From assembly GCF_008180155.1 (NCBI RefSeq), contig NZ_VSZS01000068.1, forward strand, positions 372,001 to 436,000: DNA of 64,000 nucleotides. The letters are read 5' to 3'. A program made the translations under genes and the position numbers. Below the pieces are notes generated by a model, which saw nothing but the letters and a program-made list of their open reading frames with translations, made no database searches and was not told the origin of the DNA. Positions within the stretch are counted from its first letter, which is position 1, and each line of letters opens with the position of its first letter. Shown here one piece after another: positions 53,919 to 63,370 of the stretch. This DNA comes from Neoaquamicrobium microcysteis. GTDB taxonomy: Bacteria; Pseudomonadota; Alphaproteobacteria; Rhizobiales; Rhizobiaceae.

Positions 53919-54860
53919 ATGACCTTCTTCCTGTTTTCCGCGCCCGAGCGCGAGCCCAGCCAGTTCGTGGGCTTTTCCGGCAACCGCATCGACCGACAGT
54001 CCGAGAACCGCACCGACGACGCACTGGAGAACGCGCTCGGCGATCCGCGGCTGCGCATCCTCCAGACACGCGGTGGCCGCCTCTACCTCAAGCTCAACGG
54101 CGGCGGGTTCGACGCCTATTTCAGCCTGGCGGACGCCCGCGCGATGGGCGCGAAGCTTGAACACGCAGTGCTGCTCGGCATGGCCGAGGGCGGCCCCGTC
54201 ATCATGGCTCCCGGCGCGGTCGAGCCCGACGATCTGCCCGAAGGCATCAAGGCGATCGATCACCGCTCGGTCTATGTGCAGGGGCTGGTCGGCCCCGAGA
54301 CGCTGGGCGAACTCGCACAAGGTGCCGCGCTTCTGGCGTGGCATCGCAATCATCGCTTCTGCGGGCGCTGCGGGGCCGAGACGCAGATGCGCATCGGCGG
54401 CTACAAGCGCACCTGCCCCTCCTGCTCGGCAGAGCATTTCCCCCGCACCGATCCGGTCGCGATCATGCTCACCGTCGCGCAGGACAAGTGCCTGCTCGGC
54501 CGCAGCCCGCATTTCGCACCGGGCATGTATTCCTGCCTCGCAGGCTTCATCGAACCCGGCGAGACCATCGAGAACGCGGTTCGCCGCGAGACGCTGGAGG
54601 AGGCCGGCATCCGGCTCGGACGCGTCGCCTACCATGCCAGCCAGCCCTGGCCGTTTCCCCATTCGCTGATGATCGGCTGCTTCGGCGAGGCGCTGAACGA
54701 CGACGTGGATTTCGACGGCAAGGAGCTGGAGGACTGCCGCTGGTTCGCCCGCGACGAAGTGCGGCTGATGATCGACGGCCGTCATCCCGACGGTCTCGGC
54801 GTCCCGCCCGCCGGTGCCATCGCCAGCCACCTCATCCGCGCCTGGGCCGACGCCGGCTGA
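53919..54860 (+). CDS. nudC: NAD+ diphosphatase / NADH pyrophosphatase
   Basis: Nudix hydrolase that cleaves NAD(H) to NMN(H) and AMP and can remove NAD caps from RNA. The 313 residues are longer than E. coli NudC (257). A zinc ribbon (CGRCGAETQ and CPSCSAEH) lies near residues 147-170. The Nudix box GFIEPGETIENAVRRETLEE continues with AGI, and all catalytic Glu are present. SQPWPFPHSLMIGC carries the SQPWPFP motif specific to NudC. Start ATG at 53919. Probably co-transcribed with the HIT gene. Confidence 0.95.
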   Translation: MTFFLFSAPEREPSQFVGFSGNRIDRQSENRTDDALENALGDPRLRILQTRGGRLYLKLNGGGFDAYFSLADARAMGAKLEHAVLLGMAEGGPVIMAPGAVEPDDLPEGIKAIDHRSVYVQGLVGPETLGELAQGAALLAWHRNHRFCGRCGAETQMRIGGYKRTCPSCSAEHFPRTDPVAIMLTVAQDKCLLGRSPHFAPGMYSCLAGFIEPGETIENAVRRETLEEAGIRLGRVAYHASQPWPFPHSLMIGCFGEALNDDVDFDGKELEDCRWFARDEVRLMIDGRHPDGLGVPPAGAIASHLIRAWADAG

Positions 54861-54941
54861 TCCCCGCGACCTGTTCCTTATCGGGACGGCACGAAACTTG
54901 CTGAGTTCCTTTCGGGGCACCTTTTCCCCGGAGGAACCATC

Positions 54942-55652
54942 ATGAGCATGGACACAGCCACACCTCTTTCAGGCAAGACGCCGGACCTCCTGCACCAGAT
55001 CGACCATCTGGCGCAGCGCATCAGGGGCCGCCTCAAGCCCACCCTCGTCGCGCGCACGGTGCGCTACGGGCTTCGCCGCGACCTGACGAAGCCGATCGAA
55101 CACGTCACCGCGAAGATCCCGATCTCGTCTCGCCGCATGACGCAGCGCGACATCGACATCATGCTGCCGGAAGACGCCTCCGCGCTGCCGCCCGCCGATC
55201 AGTTGGAGGTCAAGTGGCGCAGGCTGTTCCTCGACAAGGCAGGCATCGAGAACGGCTACGTCGCCATCGACGAGCGCGACGGCTCGCCCTGCTACATGCA
55301 GTGGCTGTTCGGGCAGTCGGAAGCGGACATCGTCGAGGATCTCGGCGGCTTCCCGCGCTTCGGGCGCGACGAGGCGCTGCTCGAATGCGCCTACACGCCG
55401 CCCAGCCATCGCGGGCTCGGCATCATGTCGGCGGCCATGGCGCTGTTTGCCGAACACGCGCTCGATTTCGACGCGCGCTACGTGCACACCTTCGTCGGCA
55501 CCGAAAACGTGCCCTCGCTCAAGGGTTGCCGCAAGGCCGGCTTCGACCCGCACATGGTCCACACGCGGCGCTTCCGGCTGTTCGGCCTCCTGCGCGACGA
55601 CAGTTTCGACGTGATGGCCGAGGAAGACCCGCGCCGCAGCTGGGAGCTTTGA
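54942..55652 (+). CDS. GNAT-like acetyltransferase
   Basis: A 236-residue protein. The first 85 residues form an N-terminal part (HQIDHLAQRIRGRLKPTLVA) with no family recognised. A GNAT-like domain follows, with ALLECAYTPPSHRGLGIMSA as acetyl-CoA loop (HRGLGIM) and YVHTFVGTENVPSLKGCRKA with GFDPHM as the last unit. A strong GGAGGAA ribosome site precedes the ATG. Acceptor unknown. It is convergent with pheA, three bases apart. Confidence 0.8.
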   Translation: MSMDTATPLSGKTPDLLHQIDHLAQRIRGRLKPTLVARTVRYGLRRDLTKPIEHVTAKIPISSRRMTQRDIDIMLPEDASALPPADQLEVKWRRLFLDKAGIENGYVAIDERDGSPCYMQWLFGQSEADIVEDLGGFPRFGRDEALLECAYTPPSHRGLGIMSAAMALFAEHALDFDARYVHTFVGTENVPSLKGCRKAGFDPHMVHTRRFRLFGLLRDDSFDVMAEEDPRRSWEL

Positions 55653-55655
55653 CGC

Positions 55656-56525
55656 TCAGTCCTCGTCTGTGTTCTGCGTCGCCCGGAACGGGTGGGCCGG
55701 GTAGACGCCGAGGATGCGCACCTCGCGCGAGAAGAAGGCCAGCTCCTTGAGCGCCTGGGCGACGTTCTTGTCGTCGGGGTGGCCTTCGATATCGGCGTAG
55801 AACTGGGTCGAGAAGAACTTGCCGCCGAGCTGGTAGCTCTCCAGCTTGGTCATGTTGACGCCGTTGGTGGCGAACCCGCCCATCGCCTTGTAGAGCGCGG
55901 CGGGAATGTTGTGCACGCGATAGACGAAGGTCGTCATCATCAGCTGGTCGGGGTCCGTGCGCGGCGCCCAGCTCTTTTCCTTCGACAGCACCACGAAGCG
56001 GGTGACGTTGTTTTCCGAATCCTCGACGTTCTCGGCAATGATGTCGAGCCCGTAGAGCGAGGAGGCCAGCCGAGGTGCGAGGGCCGCGCGCGTCCTGTCG
56101 CCCTCCTCCGCCACGATGCGGGCCGCGCCGGCCGTGTCGCCCGCCACCACCGGCTTCCAGCGATGGCGGCGAATCACCTTGCGGCACTGGCCCAGCGCGT
56201 GGATGTGGCTGTGGACCGACTTGATCTCCTCCATCTTCACGCCCGGCAGCACCATGAGCTGGAAATGGATCGGCAGGAAATATTCGGCGACGATGTGCAG
56301 CTTCGATTCCGGCAGCAGGTAGTGGATGTCGGCCACGCGCCCCGCCAGCGTGTTCTCGATCGGGATCATCGCAAGATCGGCCTTGCCGCTTTCGACCGCG
56401 TTGAACGCGTCCTCGAAGGTCGGGCACGGCATCGGCTCCATCGTCGGGTACATGTCGCGGCACGCAGTGTCGGAGTTCGCGCCGGGCTCGCCCTGGAAGG
56501 AAATCCTGTTGGTCTTTGCGATCAT
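55656..56525 (-). CDS. pheA: prephenate dehydratase
   Basis: Converts prephenate to phenylpyruvate in phenylalanine synthesis. It is a monofunctional enzyme of 289 residues without chorismate mutase. [19 protein letters not shown] opens the catalytic part; [10 protein letters not shown] and [11 protein letters not shown] (TRF motif) follow. The ACT domain begins near 190 with [19 protein letters not shown], and KLESYQLGG is the phenylalanine-binding ESRP-like motif, so feedback inhibition is expected. It starts within the end of kdsB (ATGA). Confidence 0.96.
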   Translation of the reverse strand: MIAKTNRISFQGEPGANSDTACRDMYPTMEPMPCPTFEDAFNAVESGKADLAMIPIENTLAGRVADIHYLLPESKLHIVAEYFLPIHFQLMVLPGVKMEEIKSVHSHIHALGQCRKVIRRHRWKPVVAGDTAGAARIVAEEGDRTRAALAPRLASSLYGLDIIAENVEDSENNVTRFVVLSKEKSWAPRTDPDQLMMTTFVYRVHNIPAALYKAMGGFATNGVNMTKLESYQLGGKFFSTQFYADIEGHPDDKNVAQALKELAFFSREVRILGVYPAHPFRATQNTDED

Positions 56526-57262
56526 CGGTTCAGGCCTTGTGAAATCATGATGCGGGCGCGCTCCAGATCCTCGGGCGTGTCGACGCCCAGCGGAACGGTG
56601 GCGACGATCCGCGCGTCGATGCGCATGCCGTCCTCCAGCGCACGCAGCTGCTCCAGCTTCTCGCGCCTTTCAAGCGTTGAGGGAGACAGCGAAACGAAGC
56701 GTGCAAGTGCGGCGCGGCGATAGGCATAGAGACCGACATGGTGGTAGAGCGGCCCTTCGCCCCACGGGGCGGTCGCGCGCGTAAAGTAGAGCGCCCGCAG
56801 AAACCCCTCCCCGCGCGGCGATCCAACGACCTTGACCACGTTGGGGTTGGTCTTTTCCTCGTCGCGGGTGATCGCCACCGCCAGCGTGGCGATATCGACC
56901 GTCGGGTCTTCCAGCGGCTCCAGCGCTGCGCGCACCGCGCTCGTCTCGATTGTCGGCAGGTCGCCCTGCAGATTGACGACGATCTCCACCCTGCCTTCCG
57001 GGTCGAGCGCTTCCAGCGCTTCATGGATGCGGTCTGAGCCCGACTGGTGGTGCGTTCCGGTCATCACCGCCTCGTGCCCGCAGGCCGTCACCGCGTCGCG
57101 GATTTCAGCCGAATCGGTTGCGACTACCACCCGCCCGACGCCGCTTTCCGCCGCGCGATCGGCCACATGCGCGATCATCGGCCGCCCGGCGATATCGGCC
57201 AGCGGCTTGCCCGGCAGGCGTGTCGCAGCCATGCGCGCGGGGATGAGAACGAGGATCGACAT
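56522..57262 (-). CDS. kdsB: 3-deoxy-manno-octulosonate cytidylyltransferase
   Basis: Activates Kdo with CTP for lipopolysaccharide inner core. It has 246 residues. [20 protein letters not shown] is the nucleotide-binding start. [20 protein letters not shown] (metal Asp, Asp-Leu rather than Asp-Glu) and [11 protein letters not shown] are family marks. A four-base overlap with pheA indicates translational coupling of LPS and phenylalanine genes, as seen in other Rhizobiales (from memory). It is divergent from the cytochrome gene, 208 bases apart. Confidence 0.95.
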   Translation of the reverse strand: MSILVLIPARMAATRLPGKPLADIAGRPMIAHVADRAAESGVGRVVVATDSAEIRDAVTACGHEAVMTGTHHQSGSDRIHEALEALDPEGRVEIVVNLQGDLPTIETSAVRAALEPLEDPTVDIATLAVAITRDEEKTNPNVVKVVGSPRGEGFLRALYFTRATAPWGEGPLYHHVGLYAYRRAALARFVSLSPSTLERREKLEQLRALEDGMRIDARIVATVPLGVDTPEDLERARIMISQGLNR

Positions 57263-57410
57263 GGGAAAAGGCGCTCCGGAGCGGCGGATGAGGGCAGTTT
57301 TAAAGTGGCAAAACGTCTCACTAGGAAGCGCCCTTATATGTGTTGCAAGGACCGAGCAAAAGACCTAGTTTCCGCGCGATTTCACCGGCATCTACCGCAC
57401 GGGGGATGTG

Positions 57411-57424
57411 GCTTGCGCGCAAGC
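57411..57424. repeat. 14-base perfect palindrome upstream of cytochrome gene
   Basis: GCTTGCGCGCAAGC, 46 bases before the cytochrome c start. It could be a regulator site or a leader hairpin. Which regulator, if any, cannot be said. Confidence 0.35.
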
Positions 57425-57470
57425 GGCGCGTGTGCCCGACGGAGCGGTCGGACAAGGGAGCTTTTGGCAG

Positions 57471-58301
57471 ATGATGGATTCTTTCGAACTCAACAAGCTG
57501 ATCGGCGCACTTCTCGCGGTGGTGTTCGTGGTGTTTTCGGTCAGCCTTGTGTCCGATGCCATCTTCGCCACTCACGCGCCTGAAAATCCGGGCTACGCCA
57601 TCGAGGTGGTCGAGGAAGAGGCCGGCGGTGCAGCCCCGGTCGAGGAAGGCCCCTCCGTGATGGAGCTTCTGCAGACCGCCGATGCGGAGGCCGGCCAGGC
57701 CGCCTTCCGTCCGTGCGCAGCCTGCCACACGCCAGAGGAAGGCGGCGCCAACCGCGTCGGCCCGAACCTGTGGGACATCGTCAACCGCCCGATCGCCTCG
57801 CATGAAGGTTTCAACTACTCGGCCGGCATGCGCGAGTTCTCGCAGGGCGGTTCGGTCGTTTGGGACTACGAGCACCTGAGCGAGTTCCTCAAGTCGCCCC
57901 GCAACTACGTGTCGGGCACGTCGATGGCGTTTGCCGGCATCCGCAACCCGGAGCAGGAAGCGAACCTGATCGCCTATCTGCGCACGCTGTCCGACAATCC
58001 GGCCCCGCTGCCGGAGCCGGCCGCCGCAACCGAAGAGGCTCCGGCCGACGACGCGGCAGCGCCTGCCGAGGATGGCGCCGCACCTGCCGAAGACGCCGCG
58101 CCCGCGGAAGATGCCGCTCCGGCTGACGATGAAGCCGCGCCCGCCGAGGAAGCAGCTCCCGCCGAAGACGATGCCGCTCCTGCGCAGGACGAAACCGAGG
58201 CCGAGCCGGCGCAGCCAAGCACACCGGATGACGGCACCTCCGCATCGCCCGAGACCGACGCCGGCACCGAGACGGAAGAAGAGCTGCCGCAGCAACAATG
58301 A
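57471..58301 (+). CDS. membrane-anchored c-type cytochrome (CycM-like) with acidic tail
   Basis: Electron carrier that links the bc1 complex to an aa3 oxidase in related bacteria. It has 276 residues from the ATG at 57471, with AAGGGAG ten bases ahead. One N-terminal uncleaved span (LIGALLAVVFVVFSVSLV) is followed by a periplasmic c domain with heme motif CAACH near residue 82. GPNLWDIVNRPIASHEGFNY and the Met ligand in YVSGTSMAFAGI are class I features. The last 90 residues are a repetitive Ala/Pro/Glu/Asp tail, not part of the fold. A strong terminator follows. CycM is usual in Rhizobiales, but the tail length is notable. Confidence 0.92.
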   Translation: MMDSFELNKLIGALLAVVFVVFSVSLVSDAIFATHAPENPGYAIEVVEEEAGGAAPVEEGPSVMELLQTADAEAGQAAFRPCAACHTPEEGGANRVGPNLWDIVNRPIASHEGFNYSAGMREFSQGGSVVWDYEHLSEFLKSPRNYVSGTSMAFAGIRNPEQEANLIAYLRTLSDNPAPLPEPAAATEEAPADDAAAPAEDGAAPAEDAAPAEDAAPADDEAAPAEEAAPAEDDAAPAQDETEAEPAQPSTPDDGTSASPETDAGTETEEELPQQQ

Positions 58302-58324
58302 CGAAGATGTAATCTTTCGATCAC

Positions 58325-58353
58325 GAAAAAGCCGGGTTTCGCCCGGCTTTTTT
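58325..58353. terminator. strong bidirectional intrinsic terminator
   Basis: GCCGGG-TTTCG-CCCGGC stem preceded by five A and followed by six T, 24 bases after the cytochrome stop. A textbook terminator that separates the cytochrome gene from the Yej operon. Confidence 0.92.
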
Positions 58354-58461
58354 GTTACGCTGCGGGCATCCGGCGAACGAATCCGCGCCGGGGCGGTTCC
58401 CATCCCCGCAGCAGAAGCTAACTTAGACGCCGACACGACGGACATAGCGAAGAGGACAATA

Positions 58462-60345
58462 ATGGGATTTTCCGGTTTCCGCACTCTGGCCGCCACGGCG
58501 CTGGCCGCCGTCCTCGTCTCGGCCTCCGGCGGCATTGCCGGCGCGGTCGAGTGGCGCACCACCTCCTCGCTGATAAATCCCGACGCTGAAACCGAAACCT
58601 TCGAACGCTACGACCACGTCAATCCCGACGCGCCCAAGGGCGGCCAGCTCAACACGGTGACGGCCGGCACCTTCGACAGCTTCAATCCCTTCATCGTACG
58701 TGGCACGGCGGCGGCCGGGCTGAACTATTTCGGCGGCCTGCTGTGGGACACGCTGATGCAGCAGTCGCTTTCCGACCCCGGCACCAGCCACGCGCTCATC
58801 GCCGACGCCTTCAAATATCCCGACGACTATTCGTCGGCCACATACCGCATCGACGAGCGCGCCCGCTGGCACGACGGCGAGCCGATCACGGCCGAGGACG
58901 TGGTCTGGTCCTTCGACATGCTCAAGCAGCACAGCCAGATGCACAACCGCTACTACGCCAACGTGACCGAGGCGGTGGCGATCTCGGAGCGCGAGGTCGA
59001 GTTCAAATTCGACCAGACCGGCAACCGCGAGCTGCCGCACATCATGGGCGACCTGCCTGTGCTCCCTAAGCACTGGTGGGAAGGCACCAACGCGCAGGGC
59101 CAGAAGCGCGACTTCACCCAGCCCACGCTGGAGCCGCCGCTGGGATCGGGCGCATACCGTATCGACAGCTTCCGCCCCGGCTCGGACATCACCTGGACGC
59201 GCGTCGAGGATTACTGGGCCGCCGAGCTTCCGGTGAATGTGGGCCGCTACAATTTCGACCGCCGCCGCTACACCTACATCCAGGACGACAACGCCGCCTG
59301 GCAGGCCTTCACCAAGGGCGGGTTGCACGACATTCGTGCCGAGAACCGCGCTTCGCGCTGGGCCAACGAATACAACTTCCCCGCCTTCGAGCGCGGCGAC
59401 GTGCTCAAGCGCACCTACGAGACGACGTCGGGCGAGCCGATGCAGGGCTTCACGCTCAACACCCGCCGGCCGCAGTTTCAGGACAGGCGCGTGCGCGAGG
59501 CCCTCACGCTCGCCTACGATTTCGAGAGCCTGAATCGCGTGCAGTTCCACGGCCTCTATGCGCGCACGAACAGCTTCTTCCAGGGCGGTGAGCTCGCCTC
59601 CAGCGGTCTCCCCCAGGGCCTGGAACTCGAAATCCTCGAGACCGTGCGCGACGAGGTTCCCCCGGAGGTCTTCACCGAGGAATTCACCCTTCCGGTCTAC
59701 GACAGCCCGCAGGCGCAGCGCCTGCATCTGCGCCGCGCGTCCGAGCTTCTGGCCGAGGCCGGCTGGCGGCAGCAGGGCGGCAGGCTGTTCAACGAGAAAG
59801 GCGAGCCTTTCCGTATTGAGTTCCTGTCGAACAATCCCGATTCGGAACGCACGTCCGGCCCCTACATCAACACGCTGCGCCGCCTCGGCATCGACGCCTC
59901 GCTGCGCATCATCGACCCCAGCCAGTACGTCAACCGCGTGCGCGACTACGACTACGACATCATCACCGGCATCATGATGCAGTCGCAGTCGCCCGGAAAC
60001 GAGCAGCGCGAGTTCTGGAGCTCGCAGGCCGCCGACATGCCCGACACGCGCAACTATGCCGGCATCAAGAACCCCGCCGTCGACAAGCTGGTAGACCGCG
60101 TCATCTTCGCCAAGGACCGCGAGGAGCTGGTCGCCGCCACCCACGCGCTCGATCGCGTGCTTCTGTGGGGCTACTACTACGTGCCCCAGTATCACAACGC
60201 GGAAATCTGGATCGCCTACTGGAACAAGTTCGGCATTCCTGAGACGCAGCCGTCCTATGTCGGCGTCGACATCGATTCGTGGTGGATCCTTCAGGATCGC
60301 GAGGCCGAGATCGACGAGGAATATGCCGACGAGGTGCAGCAATGA
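58462..60345 (+). CDS. ABC transporter substrate-binding protein, YejA-like (Sec signal)
   Basis: Periplasmic binding protein of family 5 (SBP_bac_5, YejA/microcin C/peptide group), 627 residues from the ATG at 58462. The signal peptide has an Ala-rich core with a likely cut after GIAGA, before VEWRTTSS. HVNPDAPKGGQLNTVTAGTF is the standard YejA mature start. ERARWHDGEPITAEDVVWSF and LNTRRPQFQDRRVREALTLA are family signatures. Its stop overlaps the start of a second, homologous binding-protein gene (ATGA). Confidence 0.92.
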   Translation: MGFSGFRTLAATALAAVLVSASGGIAGAVEWRTTSSLINPDAETETFERYDHVNPDAPKGGQLNTVTAGTFDSFNPFIVRGTAAAGLNYFGGLLWDTLMQQSLSDPGTSHALIADAFKYPDDYSSATYRIDERARWHDGEPITAEDVVWSFDMLKQHSQMHNRYYANVTEAVAISEREVEFKFDQTGNRELPHIMGDLPVLPKHWWEGTNAQGQKRDFTQPTLEPPLGSGAYRIDSFRPGSDITWTRVEDYWAAELPVNVGRYNFDRRRYTYIQDDNAAWQAFTKGGLHDIRAENRASRWANEYNFPAFERGDVLKRTYETTSGEPMQGFTLNTRRPQFQDRRVREALTLAYDFESLNRVQFHGLYARTNSFFQGGELASSGLPQGLELEILETVRDEVPPEVFTEEFTLPVYDSPQAQRLHLRRASELLAEAGWRQQGGRLFNEKGEPFRIEFLSNNPDSERTSGPYINTLRRLGIDASLRIIDPSQYVNRVRDYDYDIITGIMMQSQSPGNEQREFWSSQAADMPDTRNYAGIKNPAVDKLVDRVIFAKDREELVAATHALDRVLLWGYYYVPQYHNAEIWIAYWNKFGIPETQPSYVGVDIDSWWILQDREAEIDEEYADEVQQ

Positions 60346-62219
60346 TGGGCGGCCCCGACCTGTCGCGCCGCAGCTTCCTGGCTCTCGGCGGCGCTGCGGC
60401 GTTCGCGCCGCTTCTCGTGCGGGACGCCTTCGCGCAACTGGAGACCGATACGCCCCTGCATGGCATATCCGTCTTCGGCGACCTGAAATACGGGCCGGAC
60501 TTTCCCCATTTCGACTATGCGGACCCCGAGGCCCCGTCTGGCGGGCGCATCGTCACCCAGTCGCCGGTGCGCATCTACAACCAGAACTTCGACACCTTCG
60601 ACACGCTCAACATGCACGTCCTGCGCGGCAACGGCGCCTACGGCATGACGCTCACCTATGCGACCCTGATGACCGGCTCGTCCGACGAGACCAGCTCGAT
60701 GTACGGCTACGCGGCCGAAACCGTCTCCATCAGCGAAGATCGCCTCATTTGGCGCTTCACGCTTCACCCCGACGCCGCTTTCCATGATGGCACGCCGATC
60801 ACCGCTGCCGATGTCGTCTTCAGCCTCACCACACTGCGCGACAAGGGGCACGAGAACCTCGCCAGCACGCTGCGCGGCATCGAAAGCGTCGAGGCGGTCG
60901 ACGAGCGCACCGTCTCGGTGAAGCTGGTTGAGGATGCGGGCATCTCCACCATCCTCACGACTGCCGGCTGCCCCATCTTTTCGGCGGCGTGGTGGGAAGG
61001 CCGCGACTTCCAGGGCACCCTGTCCGAAGCGCCGCTCGGCTCCGGCCCGTACAAGGTCGGCCGCTTCAATTTCGGCACGTTCATAGAGTTCGACCGCGTG
61101 CCCGACCATTGGGCCGTCAAGCGCCCGGTGATGATCGGCCGCTACAATTTCGACCGCATCCGCTACGAATACTACCGCGACCGCACCGCCTCCTTCGAGG
61201 CGTTCAAGGGCGGCAGCATCCTGTTTCGCGAGGAATTCACCTCGCGCAACTGGGCCAACGACTACAATTTCCCCGCCGTTACCGACGGGCGGGTCAAGAT
61301 CGAGGAATATCCCGACGAAACGCCATCCGGCGGCCAGGGCTGGTTCTTCAACCTGCGCCGGCCGAAATTCGCCGACCGGCGCGTGCGTCAGGCGCTGGGG
61401 CTGCTGTTCGACTTCGAATGGACCAACGCCAACATCATGTACAACTCGTTCGAGCGCTCGAACTCCTTCTTCGAGAAGTCGGAGAGCATGGCGTCCGGCC
61501 TGCCTTCTGAGGCCGAGCTGGCGCTGCTTGAGCCCTTCCGCGACGACCTGCCGCCGACCGTGTTCGAGGAGCCCTATATCGCGCCGGTCACGAACGGCAC
61601 GGGCCGCGACCGCGACATGATGCGGCGTGCGCTGGCGCTTTTCGAGGAGGCCGGCTGCCGGCTCGAAGGCCGCCGCATGCTCCTGCCTTCGGGCGAGCAT
61701 CTGACCATGGAGTTTCTTGGCAACTCCGACACGTTCGAGCCGCACCACAACGCCTATATCCGCAATCTAAGCCAGCTCGGTATCCAGGCGAATTATCGTA
61801 TCGTCGATGCCGCGCAATATTCGCTCCGCCAGCGAGAGTTCGATTTCGACGTTGTCGTGTCGCGCTTCACCATGGCGATGTTCCCGTCGCCCTTCATCCG
61901 GCTTGTCTTCGGTTCGGCTGGTGCCAACTCGCCGGGTTCGTTCAACATGGCCGGCATTGCAAATCCGGCCATCGACGCCGTGCTTGAGAAGATTATCGAC
62001 GCGAAGACGCAGGAGGAGTACGTCACGGCCAACCGGGCCCTCGACCGCATCATTCGCGCCGAGCACTACGTGGTGTTCCAGTGGCACAAGGCGACGCGCT
62101 GGCTCGCCTACTGGGACAATTACGACCGCCCGGCCACAAGTCCGAAATACGATACCGGCGTGCTCGACACATGGTGGACCCGACCGGACCGCATTCAGGC
62201 CACCGGCATGCGGGCCTGA
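60342..62219 (+). CDS. ABC transporter substrate-binding protein, YejA-like (Tat-type signal)
   Basis: Second family 5 binding protein, 625 residues, a paralogue of the preceding one. The N-terminus has a twin-arginine motif, SRRSFLALGGAAAF, then APLLVRDAFAQLE with a likely cut after AFA, so Tat export in folded form is predicted, unlike its neighbour. LHPDAAFHDGTPITAADVVF and LRRPKFADRRVRQALGLLFD parallel the first copy. Start at 60342, with GAGG seven bases ahead, overlapping the previous stop. It may bind a different ligand or a cofactor-like peptide but should share the permeases that follow. Confidence 0.91.
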   Translation: MMGGPDLSRRSFLALGGAAAFAPLLVRDAFAQLETDTPLHGISVFGDLKYGPDFPHFDYADPEAPSGGRIVTQSPVRIYNQNFDTFDTLNMHVLRGNGAYGMTLTYATLMTGSSDETSSMYGYAAETVSISEDRLIWRFTLHPDAAFHDGTPITAADVVFSLTTLRDKGHENLASTLRGIESVEAVDERTVSVKLVEDAGISTILTTAGCPIFSAAWWEGRDFQGTLSEAPLGSGPYKVGRFNFGTFIEFDRVPDHWAVKRPVMIGRYNFDRIRYEYYRDRTASFEAFKGGSILFREEFTSRNWANDYNFPAVTDGRVKIEEYPDETPSGGQGWFFNLRRPKFADRRVRQALGLLFDFEWTNANIMYNSFERSNSFFEKSESMASGLPSEAELALLEPFRDDLPPTVFEEPYIAPVTNGTGRDRDMMRRALALFEEAGCRLEGRRMLLPSGEHLTMEFLGNSDTFEPHHNAYIRNLSQLGIQANYRIVDAAQYSLRQREFDFDVVVSRFTMAMFPSPFIRLVFGSAGANSPGSFNMAGIANPAIDAVLEKIIDAKTQEEYVTANRALDRIIRAEHYVVFQWHKATRWLAYWDNYDRPATSPKYDTGVLDTWWTRPDRIQATGMRA

Positions 62220-62284
62220 CGCAAGCTCTTTATGTGATATCCAGTTTTGCTACACGTAATCAGATCGCAGTGTGAAGGGACCTG

Positions 62285-63370
62285 ATGGGCGCCTACATCC
62301 TCCGACGCGTGCTTTTGATGATACCGACGCTGTTCGGCATCATGGCCGTGTCCTTCATCGTCATCCAGTTCGCGCCCGGCGGGCCCGTCGAGCAGGTCAT
62401 CGCCCGCATGAGCGGCGAAGGCGGCGGGGCCATGGACCGGATTTCCGGCGGCGGCGGCGAGATGAACCAGTCGTTCGAGAACCACTCGCAATATCGTGGT
62501 GCGCAGGGGCTCGACCCCGCCTTCATAGCCCAGCTCGAACAGCAGTTCGGCTTCGACAAGCCGCCGCTCGAGCGATTCTTCACGATGATCTGGAACTACA
62601 TCCGCTTCGATTTCGGCGAGAGCTACTTTCGCGACATATCGGTCATAGACCTCATCATCGAGAAGATGCCCGTCTCCATCTCGCTCGGCCTCTGGCTCAC
62701 GCTTATCTCGTACCTCATCTCGATCCCGCTCGGCATTCGCAAGGCGGTCAAGGACGGCTCGGCCTTCGACGTGTGGACCAGCGGCATCGTCATCATCGGC
62801 TACGCCATACCGGGCTTCCTGTTCGCGATCCTGCTGATGGTGCTGTTTGCCGGCGGCTCCTTCTTCGACTGGTTCCCGCTTCGTGGGCTCACGTCGGAAA
62901 ACTGGAGCGAGCTGTCGTGGCCGGAGCGCATACTCGACTATTTCTGGCACCTGACGCTGCCCTTGACGGCGATGGTGCTTGGCGCGTTCGCCACCACCAC
63001 GCTCCTGACCAAGAACTCCTTCCTCGATGAAATCCGCAAGCAGTATGTCGTGACCGCCCGCGCCAAGGGTCTTTCCGAGCGGCAGGTGCTCTACGGCCAC
63101 GTGTTCCGCAACGCCATGCTCATCATCATCGCGGGCTTTCCCGGCGCGTTCATCTCGGCCTTCTTCACCGGCTCGCTTCTGATCGAGAACATCTTCTCGC
63201 TCGACGGGCTCGGCCTTCTGGGCTTCCGCTCGGTGCTCGACCGCGACTATGCCGTCGTGTTCGCCACGCTCTACATCTTCTCGCTGATCGGCCTCTTCGT
63301 CAGTCTCCTGTCCGATCTCGTCTATACGTGGATCGATCCGCGCATCGACTTCGAGCGGAGGGATGTCTGA
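62285..63370 (+). CDS. yejB: peptide/microcin C-type ABC permease YejB
   Basis: Inner-membrane permease of the DppB/YejB type, 361 residues. [20 protein letters not shown] opens with the usual first span. A long periplasmic insert with [20 protein letters not shown] and [20 protein letters not shown] is characteristic of YejB. The cytoplasmic EAA-type loop is [20 protein letters not shown] near residue 265. It starts 65 bases after the second binding protein. Its stop shares a base with the yejE start. Confidence 0.93.
   Translation: MGAYILRRVLLMIPTLFGIMAVSFIVIQFAPGGPVEQVIARMSGEGGGAMDRISGGGGEMNQSFENHSQYRGAQGLDPAFIAQLEQQFGFDKPPLERFFTMIWNYIRFDFGESYFRDISVIDLIIEKMPVSISLGLWLTLISYLISIPLGIRKAVKDGSAFDVWTSGIVIIGYAIPGFLFAILLMVLFAGGSFFDWFPLRGLTSENWSELSWPERILDYFWHLTLPLTAMVLGAFATTTLLTKNSFLDEIRKQYVVTARAKGLSERQVLYGHVFRNAMLIIIAGFPGAFISAFFTGSLLIENIFSLDGLGLLGFRSVLDRDYAVVFATLYIFSLIGLFVSLLSDLVYTWIDPRIDFERRDV

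Noticed and set aside
58060-58200. Repeats near the end of the cytochrome gene as a possible DNA repeat element
   Set aside because: They encode the Ala/Pro/Glu/Asp tail in frame and stop within the gene.
58423-60342. 639-codon open frame opposite the first YejA-like gene
   Set aside because: Antisense artefact; the plus strand encodes a full-length binding protein in an operon.
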